Shown: positions 8,142 through 18,461, counted from the first letter of the stretch. The stretch is DNA of 64,000 nucleotides from Rhodoferax sp. (GCF_028688795.1 NZ_JAQTXM010000009.1:1-64000); one strand, 5' to 3'. The notes: a model not told the origin generated them from the sequence alone. Numbers and translations: made by a program.

Positions 8142-8899
8142 TGGTCCGGTCAGCCGCGCCCAATGAAGCCGTGGCGGCACCGGCGTCGGTGTTGGCTTTT
8201 TTTGTGCTGGCCTTCGCGTGGTCATGGTCCTTTTGGCTGCTTGCGCCGCTGTTGCAGACCGAAGCGCCAGTGGCGGCGACAGCACTCGCCTTGGCTGGCG
8301 GGTTCGGGCCGAGCCTGGCAGCAGTGGCCGTGGTTGCCTACCAAGGCGGTCGGGGCGGCCTGCGTCGCTGGTTGAGCCGCTGCCTGCAGTGGCGGGTCGG
8401 GTGGCGCTGGCTGGCACTGGCCTTCTTCTTTCCGGTCGGCTTCATGGGTCTGGCAGCAGCTGCCCATGTGGTGCTGGGCGGCCCGCTGGGTGAGGAGTTG
8501 GGTTGGCGCGGCTACGCCTTGCCCGTCTTGCAGCGTCAATGGGGGTGGCGCATCGCCAGCCTGGTGCTGGGTGGTGTGTGGACGCTTTGGCATGTGCCGC
8601 TTTTCTACAGCGCGGGGACCGTGCAGAGCCACCTGCCGATGGGTCTGTATGCGCTGAGCGCCATGGCCTCGTCGGTGCTGTTTGCCTGGCTCTTCAACCG
8701 CACCGAAGGCAGCGTGCTGCCGGTACTGGTGCTGCATACCGCCGTGAACGCCTGGTCTTTGGTGATCCCGGTGATGGTCCTGCCCGATGGCAGCAACCTG
8801 CGGCCGTTTCAGCTGGTGGTCGGCATTTTGGTGTTCGCGGCCCTGCTGCTGCTGTTTAGTCCCAACCCTGCACCGCAGGATCGGCGATTCAGTAGCTGA
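8138..8899 (+). CDS. CPBP family intramembrane metalloprotease
   Basis: The 253-residue protein has seven to eight membrane helices and the Abi/CPBP motifs GEELGWRG (EExxxR) near residue 120, HVPLFY near 150 and VLHTAVNAW near 200. This family includes CAAX prenyl endopeptidases and bacteriocin self-immunity proteins cleaving within membranes. All metal-binding motifs seem intact. The start overlaps the DUF6544 stop, so translation is coupled. Its substrate is unknown; the adjacent lipoprotein-like Acg homologue is a possible partner only by context. Confidence 0.82.
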   Translation: MMVRSAAPNEAVAAPASVLAFFVLAFAWSWSFWLLAPLLQTEAPVAATALALAGGFGPSLAAVAVVAYQGGRGGLRRWLSRCLQWRVGWRWLALAFFFPVGFMGLAAAAHVVLGGPLGEELGWRGYALPVLQRQWGWRIASLVLGGVWTLWHVPLFYSAGTVQSHLPMGLYALSAMASSVLFAWLFNRTEGSVLPVLVLHTAVNAWSLVIPVMVLPDGSNLRPFQLVVGILVFAALLLLFSPNPAPQDRRFSS

Positions 8900-8924
8900 A
8901 GTGAGGTCAATCGCAAGTCAGGGG

Positions 8925-8951
8925 CTTGAAAGCCAGCCAAACGCCCTTATC
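8925..8951 (+). promoter_or_regulatory. Sigma-32-like heat-shock promoter of groESL
   Basis: CTTGAAA (8925-8931) is followed after 12 bases by CCCTTATC (8944-8951), close to the sigma-32 pattern CTTGAAA - 11 to 16 bases - CCCATnT. It lies immediately before the CIRCE element and about 135 bases before groES. The match in the -10 part is imperfect. Confidence 0.6.
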
Positions 8952-8952
8952 A

Positions 8953-8979
8953 TTAGCACTCGTTGGAGTTGAGTGCTAA
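8953..8979. promoter_or_regulatory. CIRCE operator (HrcA site)
   Basis: TTAGCACTC - 9 bases - GAGTGCTAA is a perfect copy of the CIRCE inverted repeat, the binding site of the heat-shock repressor HrcA. Together with the adjacent sigma-32-like promoter it shows dual control of groES-groEL, a combination known from betaproteobacteria. Confidence 0.96.
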
Positions 8980-9084
8980 CAGCCCAGGCTGTCCGCCATC
9001 ACTCTAAAAGTTACAGGGCCACACACCAACCGTTGTGCGGCCTGTGTTGTTAAACCCCTTGATTTAAACCCTATAGGAGTCACT

Positions 9085-9375
9085 ATGAAACTTCGTCCCC
9101 TGCATGACCGCGTGATTGTCAAACGCGTTGAAAACGAAACCAAAACTGCTTCTGGCATCGTTATTCCTGACAGCGCTGCTGAAAAGCCTGATCAAGGCGA
9201 AGTCTTGGCCGTTGGCCCAGGCAAGAAAAACGACAAGGGTGAACTCGGCGCGATGAGCGTGAAAGTTGGCGACCGCGTGTTGTTCGGCAAGTACAGCGGC
9301 CAAACCGTCAAGGTTGACGGCGACGAACTCCTTGTCATGAAAGAAGACGACCTGTTCGCTGTTGTTGAAAAATAA
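9085..9375 (+). CDS. groES: Co-chaperonin GroES
   Basis: The 96-residue protein [20 protein letters not shown]... is a typical GroES, the heptameric lid of the GroEL folding chamber. The mobile loop around residues 16-34 ([18 protein letters not shown]) is complete. A good ribosome binding site (ATAGGAG) precedes the ATG. It is the first gene of the groES-groEL operon under CIRCE control; groEL follows after 143 bases. Confidence 0.98.
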   Translation: MKLRPLHDRVIVKRVENETKTASGIVIPDSAAEKPDQGEVLAVGPGKKNDKGELGAMSVKVGDRVLFGKYSGQTVKVDGDELLVMKEDDLFAVVEK

Positions 9376-9451
9376 TTTCATTGCGGGACGGACCGGCCGA
9401 CGTGCAAAGCACCCGGTTGCACTGTCCTCAACTGATTAAAGATATCAATTC

Positions 9452-9496
9452 AATAGCTAGTCACGCAATATACAAGCGGGCTAGCAGTCAATTAAC
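9452..9496 (+). repeat. Copy 2 of the dispersed repeat, between groES and groEL
   Basis: ATAGCTAGTCACGCAATA, then TACAAGCGGGCTAGCAGTC, aligns with the repeat consensus. It occupies a third of the unusually long groES-groEL spacer and ends 23 bases before the groEL start, so it is part of the groESL mRNA. Confidence 0.7.
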
Positions 9497-9500
9497 TTAA

Positions 9501-11168
<1,668 letters not shown>

Positions 11169-11290
11169 AGCGTAGCGAAATCACGCGACACCGTTGTTGC
11201 GTCGCCTTGCCGTGCGGTTCGCACTGTCAGCGGCGACGCGCCTAGGTTTCGCGCGATTGCGCAACGCTTTGCCAGCACTTCCCGGCTGAC

Positions 11291-11330
11291 AAAAAAACCC
11301 CGCAAAGCGAAAGCTTTGCGGGGTTTTTTA
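11291..11330 (+). terminator. Rho-independent terminator of groESL
   Basis: AAAAACCCCGCAAAGC and GCTTTGCGGGGTTTTT form a near-perfect stem around a GAAA tetraloop, ending in a T-run. The A-run on the left side lets it work in both directions, also for the leftward gene ending at 11393. Confidence 0.93.
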
Positions 11331-11340
11331 CTATTTTATT

Positions 11341-11384
11341 TATAGCTACTCACACTTATTTCATAAGGGCTAGAGGCTGATTTC
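11341..11384 (+). repeat. Copy 3 of the dispersed repeat
   Basis: TATAGCTACTCACACTTATT then TCATAAGGGCTAGAGGCTGA and TTT: one of the clearest copies. It lies between the groESL terminator and the end of the beta-barrel gene, whose stop codon is 8 bases away. Confidence 0.8.
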
Positions 11385-11392
11385 TTATAAAT

Positions 11393-11896
11393 TTAATTGA
11401 ACGGTACGTTCAGTTGAACCATCAGTGCAGCCGTGCCCAGCGCGTTGATTTGGGCAGACCAGCCGGGTTTGAATTCGTACGCCAGGGCGATGATGGCGCC
11501 CGGTGAAAAGCCTTTGTAATTCAGCGGCACCTTGTTTTCATACGGCACTTTGTAGCCGTAAAGCAGGCCAGCCGTCCACTTGAACGACAAGGGCGCAACG
11601 CCCAAAATGTTTTTGTAAACACCGCCCCAAGGGTAGATGTAGACGCAATCCTGGCCGAACGAGTTGCTGAAATAGGTCAACCCGTCAAGCTTGCCGCTGG
11701 TGTGCTCACGCTCAATGCCCACCATGAAGACCGGCTTGTGGTCATCGCTGGGTGAAAAGTGGTAGCTGTAGGGGCTCATTTGCCATTGCAGCTTCATGCC
11801 AGGTTCGGCCAGCCAGCTGCTTTCAGTTTGGGCCAAGGCCAAAGGTGCTTGCTGGGCCACAATCAGCGCAACAGCGAGTTGTATAAATTTTTTCAT
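11393..11896 (-). CDS. Putative outer-membrane beta-barrel protein
   Basis: The 167-residue product has a signal peptide (MKKFIQLAVALIVAQQAPLA, cut after LAQ) and a mature part of alternating hydrophobic residues and aromatic girdle positions ending in VQLNVPFN, as in small eight-stranded outer-membrane barrels. The fold-level look is PagP-like, but I cannot assign an enzyme activity. The ATG at 11896 is chosen since it begins the signal peptide; its start codon overlaps the start codon of the divergent hydrolase gene in the shared bases CATG, so one of the two starts may be wrong. Confidence 0.6.
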   Translation of the reverse strand: MKKFIQLAVALIVAQQAPLALAQTESSWLAEPGMKLQWQMSPYSYHFSPSDDHKPVFMVGIEREHTSGKLDGLTYFSNSFGQDCVYIYPWGGVYKNILGVAPLSFKWTAGLLYGYKVPYENKVPLNYKGFSPGAIIALAYEFKPGWSAQINALGTAALMVQLNVPFN

Positions 11897-12794
11897 GGGG
11901 TTAAAACTGAACGACAAGAGACAAACGGGGCACAGTGTAACGGCGGTTGTTGTCCATTGGCTGATGCTGTTGGCGCTGCTTGGCAGCAGTGGCTGCGCTT
12001 GGCTGGACGGCCACCAGCGGCAAATCATTTACCGCCCGTCTGCTGGCGTGCCGGTAGATTTCAACGGCTTGCGCGCGGGCGACACGCGCTATGTTGTGAA
12101 CGTGCCCAACCCAGAGGGCCAGTCACAACGCCTGGCGATCTGGTGGCTGCCACACGCCTCGCCTGACGCGCCCACGCTGCTGTACTTGCACGGCACCTTT
12201 CGCAATTTGTTTGGCAATGCGCACAAGATCGACGCGCTACGCCAAGCCGGGTTTTCGGTGCTGGCGGTGGACTACCGCGGCTGGGGCGAAAGCAGCCCAA
12301 TCACCCCCTCGGAAGCCAGCATCATGGTTGATGCGCAGCTGGCCTGGGCCGAGCTTGTCAAACACCAGCCCAAGGCCAGCAAACGAGTGATTTATGGCCA
12401 TTCCATGGGCAGCGGCGTGGCCGTTGGCCTGGCCAGCCGCCTGCAGTTTCCGATCGATTACGGCGGTCTGGTATTGGAATCTGCCTTCACCAGCTTCACC
12501 GATGTGGCACATGCCTCAGGCTGGCTGGCGAGCCTGGTCAATCTGTTCAACCGCGAGCGGTTTGCCTCGATTGAAAAAATCGGCCAGGTGCAGGCGCCGC
12601 TGCTGATGCTGCATGGCGAGCTGGACAACACCATTCCAATCCGCCTGGGCCAGCAGCTGTTTGCGGCAGCCAACGCGCCCAAGCAGTGGCTCACGATTGC
12701 AGGCGCGGCGCACAGCGATCTGGACCAGGTCAACCCGGCGCTGTACCAGGCCACTTTGCGCAGCTTTGCCGCCCATTACCTGTCAAGCCAATAA
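11895..12794 (+). CDS. Alpha/beta hydrolase, probable lipoprotein
   Basis: The 299-residue protein is a serine hydrolase of the YqiA/BEM46-like type. The oxyanion stretch LLYLHGTFRN, nucleophile elbow GHSMGSG, acid in HGELDNTIP and histidine in GAAHSDLD form a complete triad. The N-terminus carries basic residues (KLNDKR), a hydrophobic segment and GSSGC, a lipobox, which favours the ATG at 11895. The ATG at 11964 would leave the signal without its positive region. Substrate unknown. The gene is divergent from the barrel gene with overlapping start codons. Confidence 0.8.
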   Translation: MGLKLNDKRQTGHSVTAVVVHWLMLLALLGSSGCAWLDGHQRQIIYRPSAGVPVDFNGLRAGDTRYVVNVPNPEGQSQRLAIWWLPHASPDAPTLLYLHGTFRNLFGNAHKIDALRQAGFSVLAVDYRGWGESSPITPSEASIMVDAQLAWAELVKHQPKASKRVIYGHSMGSGVAVGLASRLQFPIDYGGLVLESAFTSFTDVAHASGWLASLVNLFNRERFASIEKIGQVQAPLLMLHGELDNTIPIRLGQQLFAAANAPKQWLTIAGAAHSDLDQVNPALYQATLRSFAAHYLSSQ

Positions 12795-12864
12795 GGCGAA
12801 ACGGGCGGAGTTTACGTTTGCAACGCGATGCAAAAATCGGCTTGTCATACTGAAAGTGCTTCTA

Positions 12865-12960
12865 GACTCAGATTGACGTGGCATTCAACGCAGCGGCATC
12901 AAGGAGGAGGCCGAAGGCCGGGGGACAGCCGCGGAGTTGAGTGCCACGGCGGGCTGAGTC
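12865..12960. other. Large imperfect inverted repeat / possible structured RNA
   Basis: The segment folds in three layers. GACTCAG (12865-12871) pairs with CTGAGTC (12954-12960). A 20-base arm (12878-12897, GTGGCATTCAACGCAGCGGC) pairs with 12928-12947 with two mismatches and one G-U pair. A small hairpin GGCC-GAA-GGCC lies in the loop. No T-run follows on either strand, so it is not an ordinary terminator. It lies between the convergent hydrolase and pgi genes, in a 199-base spacer with nothing else recognisable. It could be a small RNA, a REP/MITE-like element or an attC-like site. Confidence 0.6.
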
Positions 12961-12993
12961 CCACGGTGTCAGCAAGGCCTGGTTGTCATGAAG

Positions 12994-14562
12994 TCAGCTC
13001 CGAAGACGTGCCAGCAAGCCCGCTGTAGAAGCATCCAGACCAGCAGCGTCACCGCTGATCAGGCGTTTCTCTACATCCTTGGCCAGCACCTTGCCAAGCT
13101 CCACACCCCATTGGTCAAAACTGTTGGTACCCCAGACACTGCCGCTGACAAACACGCGGTGCTCCTGCAGCGCAATCAACGCGCCGAGCGACGTTGGGTT
13201 GAGTTCTTCCAGCAGCAAAAACGTGCTGGGCCGGTTGCCGGTGAAGTGTTTGTGGCCACCTGCATCTGATTTACCAAGCATCAGCGCCTGCGCTTGTGCC
13301 AGGGCATTGGCCAGCAGCAAGGTGTGGTGTCCTTTGAGTGTGTGTTTGGGCGTTTTGACGGCGACAAACTCCACTGGCACCACGTCCGTGCCCTGGTGCA
13401 GCATCTGAAAATAGGCGTGCTGGCCGTTGGTGCCGGGTTCGCCCCAGACCACCGGCGAGGTGGCGAAGGGCAAGGCCTGGCGATCGGCATCCACACGTTT
13501 GCCATTGCTCTCCATCTCCAGCTGCTGCAAATACGCCGGGTAGCGCTTCAATGCCGCATGGTAGGGCGCGACGCTGCGGCTGGTGAAGCCATGAAAGTTG
13601 CGGTACCACACATCGAGCAGGCCCAGGCGCACCGGCAGGTTTTGCGCCAGTGGCGTGGTGCGAAAGTGTTCGTCCATGTCGTGCGCACCGGCCAGAAATT
13701 CCCTGAAGCCCTGCGCCCCAATGGCCATCGCCAGCGGCAAGCCAATGGCTGACCACACCGAATAACGTCCGCCGACCCAATCCCAGAAACCAAAGGTGGT
13801 GCTGATGCCAAAGGCGTTGGCTGCGGTCACGTTGGTGGTCAGCGCGGCAAAGTGACGGGCAATGTCCGTGCCACCCTGGGACTCGAACCAGGCCTTGGCC
13901 GACTGCGCGTTGGTCATGGTCTCGATGGTGGTGAACGTCTTGCTGGCCACCAGAAACAAGGTGCTCTCAGGTTTCACTTTGCGCAGCACCGCAGCCAGTT
14001 CATGGCCGTCTACATTGGAGACAAAGTGAAAACGTTTGCCGGGCAACACAAATTCGTCCAGCGCCAGCACCGCCATTTGTGGCCCCAAATCAGAGCCGCC
14101 GATGCCGATGTTGACCACATCGGTGATGGCCGCGTCCGCGCGCACCTGTTCGGCGTAGGCCAGCATGGCATCGAGCGTGGTGTGCACGCCGTGTAGCGTC
14201 TCAGTCATGTGCCGGTGCACCGACTGGGCTGGCATGGCGGGGTCAGAAGGGGGTGTTCTTAACAACCAGTGCATCACGGCACGCTCTTCGGTGGTGTTGA
14301 TGGCCTCGCCCGCAAACATGGCGTCACGGTGCGCCTCCAGGCCGGTTTGGCGCGCCAGCGTCATCAACAACTGCTCGGTGGCTGCATCGATCCGGTTTTT
14401 GGACAGGTCGGCAAACACATGCGGCGCCGTTTGGCTGAAGTTGCCAAAACGCTTTGCATCAGCTGCAAAAGCGGTTCGCAAGTCAAAAGTCGAACCTGCG
14501 GCGTCAAACGTATTCTTTAATTCACCCCAGGCGGGGGTGCGGTCACAACGGATTCGGTTCAT
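12994..14562 (-). CDS. pgi: Glucose-6-phosphate isomerase
   Basis: The 522-residue enzyme interconverts glucose 6-phosphate and fructose 6-phosphate in the cytoplasm. It shows the family signatures VNIGIGGSDLGPQM near residue 150, SKTFTTIETMTNA near 208 and GGRYSVWSAIGLP near 270, plus the C-terminal active-site region DQWGVELGK. Length is slightly short of the E. coli enzyme. It lies 12 bases after the transaldolase gene, so tal-pgi forms an operon linking the pentose phosphate pathway and the upper glycolytic route. Confidence 0.97.
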   Translation of the reverse strand: MNRIRCDRTPAWGELKNTFDAAGSTFDLRTAFAADAKRFGNFSQTAPHVFADLSKNRIDAATEQLLMTLARQTGLEAHRDAMFAGEAINTTEERAVMHWLLRTPPSDPAMPAQSVHRHMTETLHGVHTTLDAMLAYAEQVRADAAITDVVNIGIGGSDLGPQMAVLALDEFVLPGKRFHFVSNVDGHELAAVLRKVKPESTLFLVASKTFTTIETMTNAQSAKAWFESQGGTDIARHFAALTTNVTAANAFGISTTFGFWDWVGGRYSVWSAIGLPLAMAIGAQGFREFLAGAHDMDEHFRTTPLAQNLPVRLGLLDVWYRNFHGFTSRSVAPYHAALKRYPAYLQQLEMESNGKRVDADRQALPFATSPVVWGEPGTNGQHAYFQMLHQGTDVVPVEFVAVKTPKHTLKGHHTLLLANALAQAQALMLGKSDAGGHKHFTGNRPSTFLLLEELNPTSLGALIALQEHRVFVSGSVWGTNSFDQWGVELGKVLAKDVEKRLISGDAAGLDASTAGLLARLRS

Positions 14563-14574
14563 GCGATCTCCTTT

Positions 14575-15522
14575 TTAGGCAGCTTGCAACATCTGGTCGA
14601 GCTTGCCCGCATCGACACAAAACGCGCGAATGCCCTCGGCCAGTTTCTCGGTGGCCATGGCATCCTGGTTCAGGGCAAAGCGGAACGTGGCTTCGTCATA
14701 GCTCAGGTGCGGCAAATCCAGCGACTTTGCAGCACTGGCATCCAGCGCGCGTGGCAGCGCGGCCGAGCTGGCAGCCAGCTGTGCCAAAAGCTCGGGGCTG
14801 ATGGTGAGCAAATCACAACCGGCCAGCGCGGTGATCTGGCCAACGTTGCGAAAGCTTGCGCCCATCACCTCGGTGGCAATACCAAACTTCTTGTAGTAGT
14901 TGTAGATTTGCGTCACCGATTGCACGCCGGGGTCATTGGCACCGCTGTGCTCTGCCTCGACCCACGCCGCACCAGCTGTCTTTTTGTACCAGTCGTAAAT
15001 GCGCCCGACAAAGGGCGAAATCAGTTGCACTTTGGCCTGGCCACAAGCCACCGCTTGGCAGTGCGAGAACAGCAGCGTCAGGTTGGTGTGGATGCCTTTT
15101 TGCTCCAGCTCGGCCGCCGCCTGAATGCCTTCCCAGGTGGCCGCCACCTTGATCAGCACGCGGTCAATGTGAATGCCTTGCGCCTGGTACAGCTCAATCA
15201 GCCGCTCGGCGCGAGCCACGCTGGCATTGGTATCAAAGCTCAGACGTGCGTCCACTTCGGTCGACACGCGGCCCGGCACGATGGACAAAATCTCGCAGCC
15301 AAAACGCACCAGCAGGCGGTCGGTGATCTCGTCCAGGGCACGGCCCCGGTATTGCGCCACTGCGTCATCCAGCAGCGAGCGGTACTCGGGCTTTTGCACT
15401 GCTTTTAGGATCAGCGACGGGTTGGTGGTGGCATCGGTGGGCTGAAAGGCTTCAATTTGTTTGAAATCGCCAGTGTCGGCCACCACGGTGGTGAATTGTT
15501 TGAGAGCGTCAAGTTGGTTCAT
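14575..15522 (-). CDS. tal: Transaldolase
   Basis: The 315-residue enzyme moves a dihydroxyacetone unit between sugar phosphates in the pentose phosphate pathway. The Schiff-base lysine lies in [11 protein letters not shown] (K125), and the TNPSLILKA and SFDTNASV motifs are those of TalB-type enzymes. The ATG giving [10 protein letters not shown] is the family start; an upstream GTG in frame would add 37 unrelated residues. It is the first gene of the tal-pgi operon. The 252-base gap to the divergent efflux operon should hold both promoters. Confidence 0.96.
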   Translation of the reverse strand: MNQLDALKQFTTVVADTGDFKQIEAFQPTDATTNPSLILKAVQKPEYRSLLDDAVAQYRGRALDEITDRLLVRFGCEILSIVPGRVSTEVDARLSFDTNASVARAERLIELYQAQGIHIDRVLIKVAATWEGIQAAAELEQKGIHTNLTLLFSHCQAVACGQAKVQLISPFVGRIYDWYKKTAGAAWVEAEHSGANDPGVQSVTQIYNYYKKFGIATEVMGASFRNVGQITALAGCDLLTISPELLAQLAASSAALPRALDASAAKSLDLPHLSYDEATFRFALNQDAMATEKLAEGIRAFCVDAGKLDQMLQAA

Positions 15523-15774
15523 GCAGCCATTATGAAGCGCTCGCCTGGCCCCGAAATACAAAGCGGTTACCAGCTGGCCCATCACGCCGCACCAAAAATC
15601 TTGATACCCTTGCGCCCGGAGCGCGTTTGTCACAAGGTCTCCGGGTAAGCCTTTCTAGAATCCGCACCTTGTACTGCGCCACACCCAGCCAGGCACTTCC
15701 CCAAGCCGCAGCAGGCGCTGGCGCAAAACCACAGCCAGAGGTTTGCCAACGCTACAGGCGCACCACACAACAGG

Positions 15775-17190
15775 ATGATCACGATGCCCCCCTTTTCTCA
15801 ACAACTCAGCTTGCTGACCTTGGTGCTGGCGCTCGGCCTGACCGGCTGCGCCAACCTGATGCCACCGACCCAGGTCGATGCCCTTGTCGCGCCGCAATGG
15901 CAAGCCCCGCTGCCGCACCAAGGCATGGTGGGTTCGCTGAATCAGTGGTGGAAGAACCAAGGCGACCCGCTGCTGGTTGAACTGATCGACGCCGCGCAAG
16001 CGGTGAGCCCCACGGTGGCGCAAGCCCTGGCGCGGGTGGCATCGGCGCGCGCCTCTCGCGCATCAGCCAATGCTGCTCTGCTGCCCAGCCTGGATGCATC
16101 TGCCAGCGTCAGCCGGGGTGTGAGCCAGCCCAATGTGCCGCTGGCCACCACCCAGAGCATCGGCCTGCAAGCCGCCTGGGAACTTGACCTGGTGGGCGCC
16201 AACCGCGCCGTCAGCCATGCCGCCGATGCCCAACTGCTGGGCAGCCAGGCCCAGTGGCACGATGCCCGCGTGTCGGTGGCGGCTGAGGTGGCCAATACTT
16301 ATTTCAGCCTGCGCACCTGCCAGCAGTTGCTGGTGGTGGCACAGCAAGACGCGGCCTCGCGGCAGGAAACTGCGCGCTTGTCGGACATCAGCGCCCGGGC
16401 CGGGTTTGCCGCACGGGCCAGCGCCGCCCTGGCCCGTGCTAGCGCCGCTGAGAGCAGCAGCCGTGTCACACAACAAGCGGCAGCGTGCGACCTGGACACC
16501 AAGGCGCTGGTGGCCCTGACTGGCATGACTGAGCCAGTTATAACGAAAAAACTACCGCTAGCCCTTATGGGGAAAGCGCTAGCAGCACCTTTTTTAATAG
16601 CAAGTGTGCCTGCGCAAACGCTCACGCAGCGGCCCGATGTGTTTGCCGCCGAGCGCGACGTGGTGGTAGCCAGCGCACAAGTGGGCGCGGCCAAGGCACA
16701 ACGTTACCCGCGCCTGACGTTAAACGGCGCCATTGGCGCACTGCGGTCCACCAGCCAGGGCAGCACCACCAGCCTGGACACCTGGTCGTTTGGCCCGCTG
16801 GCGTTAACCGTGCCGCTGTTTGATGGCGGCCAGCGCGCCGCCAATGTGACCGCTGCCGAGGCCAACTACACCCAGGCCGTGGCGGTGTACCGCGCCAAAG
16901 TGCGCCAAGCCGTGCGTGAGGTGGAAGAAGCCCTGGTGAACCTGCAAAGCACCGACGCTCGCAGGCTCAATGCAGATGTCGCCACCACGGGTTATGCCGA
17001 GTCGCTGCAAGCCACACAAGCCCGCTATGGCCAGGGCTTGGCCAGTCTGGTCGAGCTGGAAGACGCCCGCCGCACGGCACTGGCCGCGCAATCGGCGCAA
17101 CTGTCGCTGGCACTGGATCGCAACCGTGCCTGGGTGGCGCTGTACCGCGCATTGGGTGGTGGCTTTGATGCCAACTTGGTCACGCTTTGA
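15775..17190 (+). CDS. Outer-membrane efflux lipoprotein (NodT/OprM family)
   Basis: The 471-residue protein is the TolC-like exit duct of a tripartite pump. It has a lipobox (GLTGC, about residue 25), two outer-membrane-factor repeats rich in alanine and glutamine, and ends at the usual family length. In the variable stretch between the repeats, residues about 258-273, the coding sequence is a copy of the dispersed repeat (16545-16595). It is followed by the adaptor and pump genes, so the three products probably assemble together. Substrate unknown. Confidence 0.9.
   Translation: MITMPPFSQQLSLLTLVLALGLTGCANLMPPTQVDALVAPQWQAPLPHQGMVGSLNQWWKNQGDPLLVELIDAAQAVSPTVAQALARVASARASRASANAALLPSLDASASVSRGVSQPNVPLATTQSIGLQAAWELDLVGANRAVSHAADAQLLGSQAQWHDARVSVAAEVANTYFSLRTCQQLLVVAQQDAASRQETARLSDISARAGFAARASAALARASAAESSSRVTQQAAACDLDTKALVALTGMTEPVITKKLPLALMGKALAAPFLIASVPAQTLTQRPDVFAAERDVVVASAQVGAAKAQRYPRLTLNGAIGALRSTSQGSTTSLDTWSFGPLALTVPLFDGGQRAANVTAAEANYTQAVAVYRAKVRQAVREVEEALVNLQSTDARRLNADVATTGYAESLQATQARYGQGLASLVELEDARRTALAAQSAQLSLALDRNRAWVALYRALGGGFDANLVTL
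16545..16595 (-). repeat. Copy 4 of the dispersed repeat, in frame inside the efflux lipoprotein gene
   Basis: Read on the minus strand: AGGTGCTGCTAGCGCTTTCC, then CCATAAGGGCTAGCGGTAG and a T-run. The core GCTGCTAGCGCTT...ATAAGGGCTAG is almost intact. It adds residues such as KKLPLALMGKALAAPF to the protein without breaking the frame. Confidence 0.8.
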
Positions 17191-17228
17191 ACCTCTTTTT
17201 TTGAAACCTTGTTTTCACGACACACACC

Positions 17229-18449
17229 ATGAACCACCTCACTTTCAAACCCCTCACCCTGGGCCTGCTGGCCGCTGCACTGATTGGCCTGGGGGCTTTG
17301 GGGTTTTGGGCCGTGCAGCCATCAAGCACGACAAGCGCCGCGCCAGAGGCCTCAAAAGCCCCTGCCAGCGCCGCAAAACCCTCACTCACCGTCGCTGTCA
17401 TTCAGGCTCGCAGCGGCTCGTTGCCGATCAAGCTGGCCGCTAACGGCAGCGTAGCCGCCTGGCAAGAGGCCAGCATCGGGACCGAGGCCGGCGGCCTGCG
17501 CGTGGCCGAGTTGCGTGCTAGCGTGGGTGACCGCGTCAAAGGCGGCCAGGTGCTGGCCACCTTTGCCACCGAGAGCGTGCAAGCCGATGTGGCCCTGGCC
17601 CGTGCCGGTGTGCTTGAGGCCCAGGCCAACGCCCTTGACGCCGCCGCCAACGCCGACCGCGCCCGCGCCGTGCAGGGCACGGGTGCCCTCAGCGCCCAGC
17701 AAATCAACCAGTATCTGACGCAGGAACAAACCGGCAAAGCCCGCGTGGCCTCGGCCCAGGCCCAGCTCGATGCGCAACAACTTCGACTCAAACAAACTCA
17801 GGTGCTGGCCCCGGACAGCGGCATCATCTCCAGCCGCAACGCCACGGTGGGCGCGGTGCTGGGCGCGGGCACCGAGCTGTTCAAGCTCATTCGCCAAGGC
17901 CGCCTGGAGTGGCGCGGCGAGGTGACCTCAGCCGAGTTGAGCCGCATCAACGTGGGCACAGCGGTGCTGGTGACCGCCCCCGGCGGCGCACAAGCAAAAG
18001 GCCGGGTGCGCATGCTGGCCCCCACCGTGGATGCCGCCACCCGCAATGGCCTGGTGTATGTGGACCTGTTGCCCGGGTCATTGCCTGCACAAGGCAACGC
18101 CACGGCAAGCGTGGGTGCCAGCTTCAAACCCGGCATGTTTGCGCGTGGCGAGTTTGAGCTGGGGCAATCTGCCGCGCTCACCGTGCCGCAAACTGCCGTG
18201 GTCGTACGTGACGGCTTCAGCTATGTCTACCGCGTGGGCGCAGACCACCGGGTCAGCCAGCTCAAGGTGCAAACCGGCCGGGTGCTGGGCGACCACATCG
18301 AGCTTCAAAGCGGCGTCAAACCCGAGGACCAGCTGGTAGCCAGCGGCGGCAGCTTCTTGAGCGATGGTGACTTGGTGCGCGTGGTCGAGGCTTCTAAGAA
18401 AAATGATGCTGTAGACCAAGTAAAACCAGCGCAAACAGCTACAAAATAA
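17229..18449 (+). CDS. RND efflux periplasmic adaptor (membrane fusion protein)
   Basis: The 406-residue protein has an N-terminal membrane/signal helix, a split lipoyl domain (ASIGTEAGGLRVAELRASVG... and VLAPDSGIISSRNATVG), an alpha-helical hairpin rich in Ala/Gln and a beta-barrel domain, as in MexA/AcrA-type adaptors. It joins the inner-membrane pump 18462-21593 to the outer-membrane duct 15775-17190. The last 18 codons and the stop come from a dispersed repeat copy, so the native C-terminus has probably been replaced. Confidence 0.92.
   Translation: MNHLTFKPLTLGLLAAALIGLGALGFWAVQPSSTTSAAPEASKAPASAAKPSLTVAVIQARSGSLPIKLAANGSVAAWQEASIGTEAGGLRVAELRASVGDRVKGGQVLATFATESVQADVALARAGVLEAQANALDAAANADRARAVQGTGALSAQQINQYLTQEQTGKARVASAQAQLDAQQLRLKQTQVLAPDSGIISSRNATVGAVLGAGTELFKLIRQGRLEWRGEVTSAELSRINVGTAVLVTAPGGAQAKGRVRMLAPTVDAATRNGLVYVDLLPGSLPAQGNATASVGASFKPGMFARGEFELGQSAALTVPQTAVVVRDGFSYVYRVGADHRVSQLKVQTGRVLGDHIELQSGVKPEDQLVASGGSFLSDGDLVRVVEASKKNDAVDQVKPAQTATK
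18396..18448 (-). repeat. Copy 5 of the dispersed repeat, at the 3' end of the adaptor gene
   Basis: On the minus strand: TGTAGCTGTTTGCGCTGG, TTTTACTTGGTCTACAGC, then ATCATTTTTCTT. It is diverged from consensus but aligns end to end. It encodes the adaptor's C-terminal SKKNDAVDQVKPAQTATK and its stop. Confidence 0.65.
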
Positions 18450-18461
18450 AGAGCGCACACC

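Noticed and set aside
12878..12947. Integron attC site
   Set aside because: The R-box-like pair fits, but complementary arms satisfy that pattern easily, the flanking genes are ordinary chromosomal genes and no integrase or cassette array is seen. Kept only as an alternative in the finding on this hairpin.
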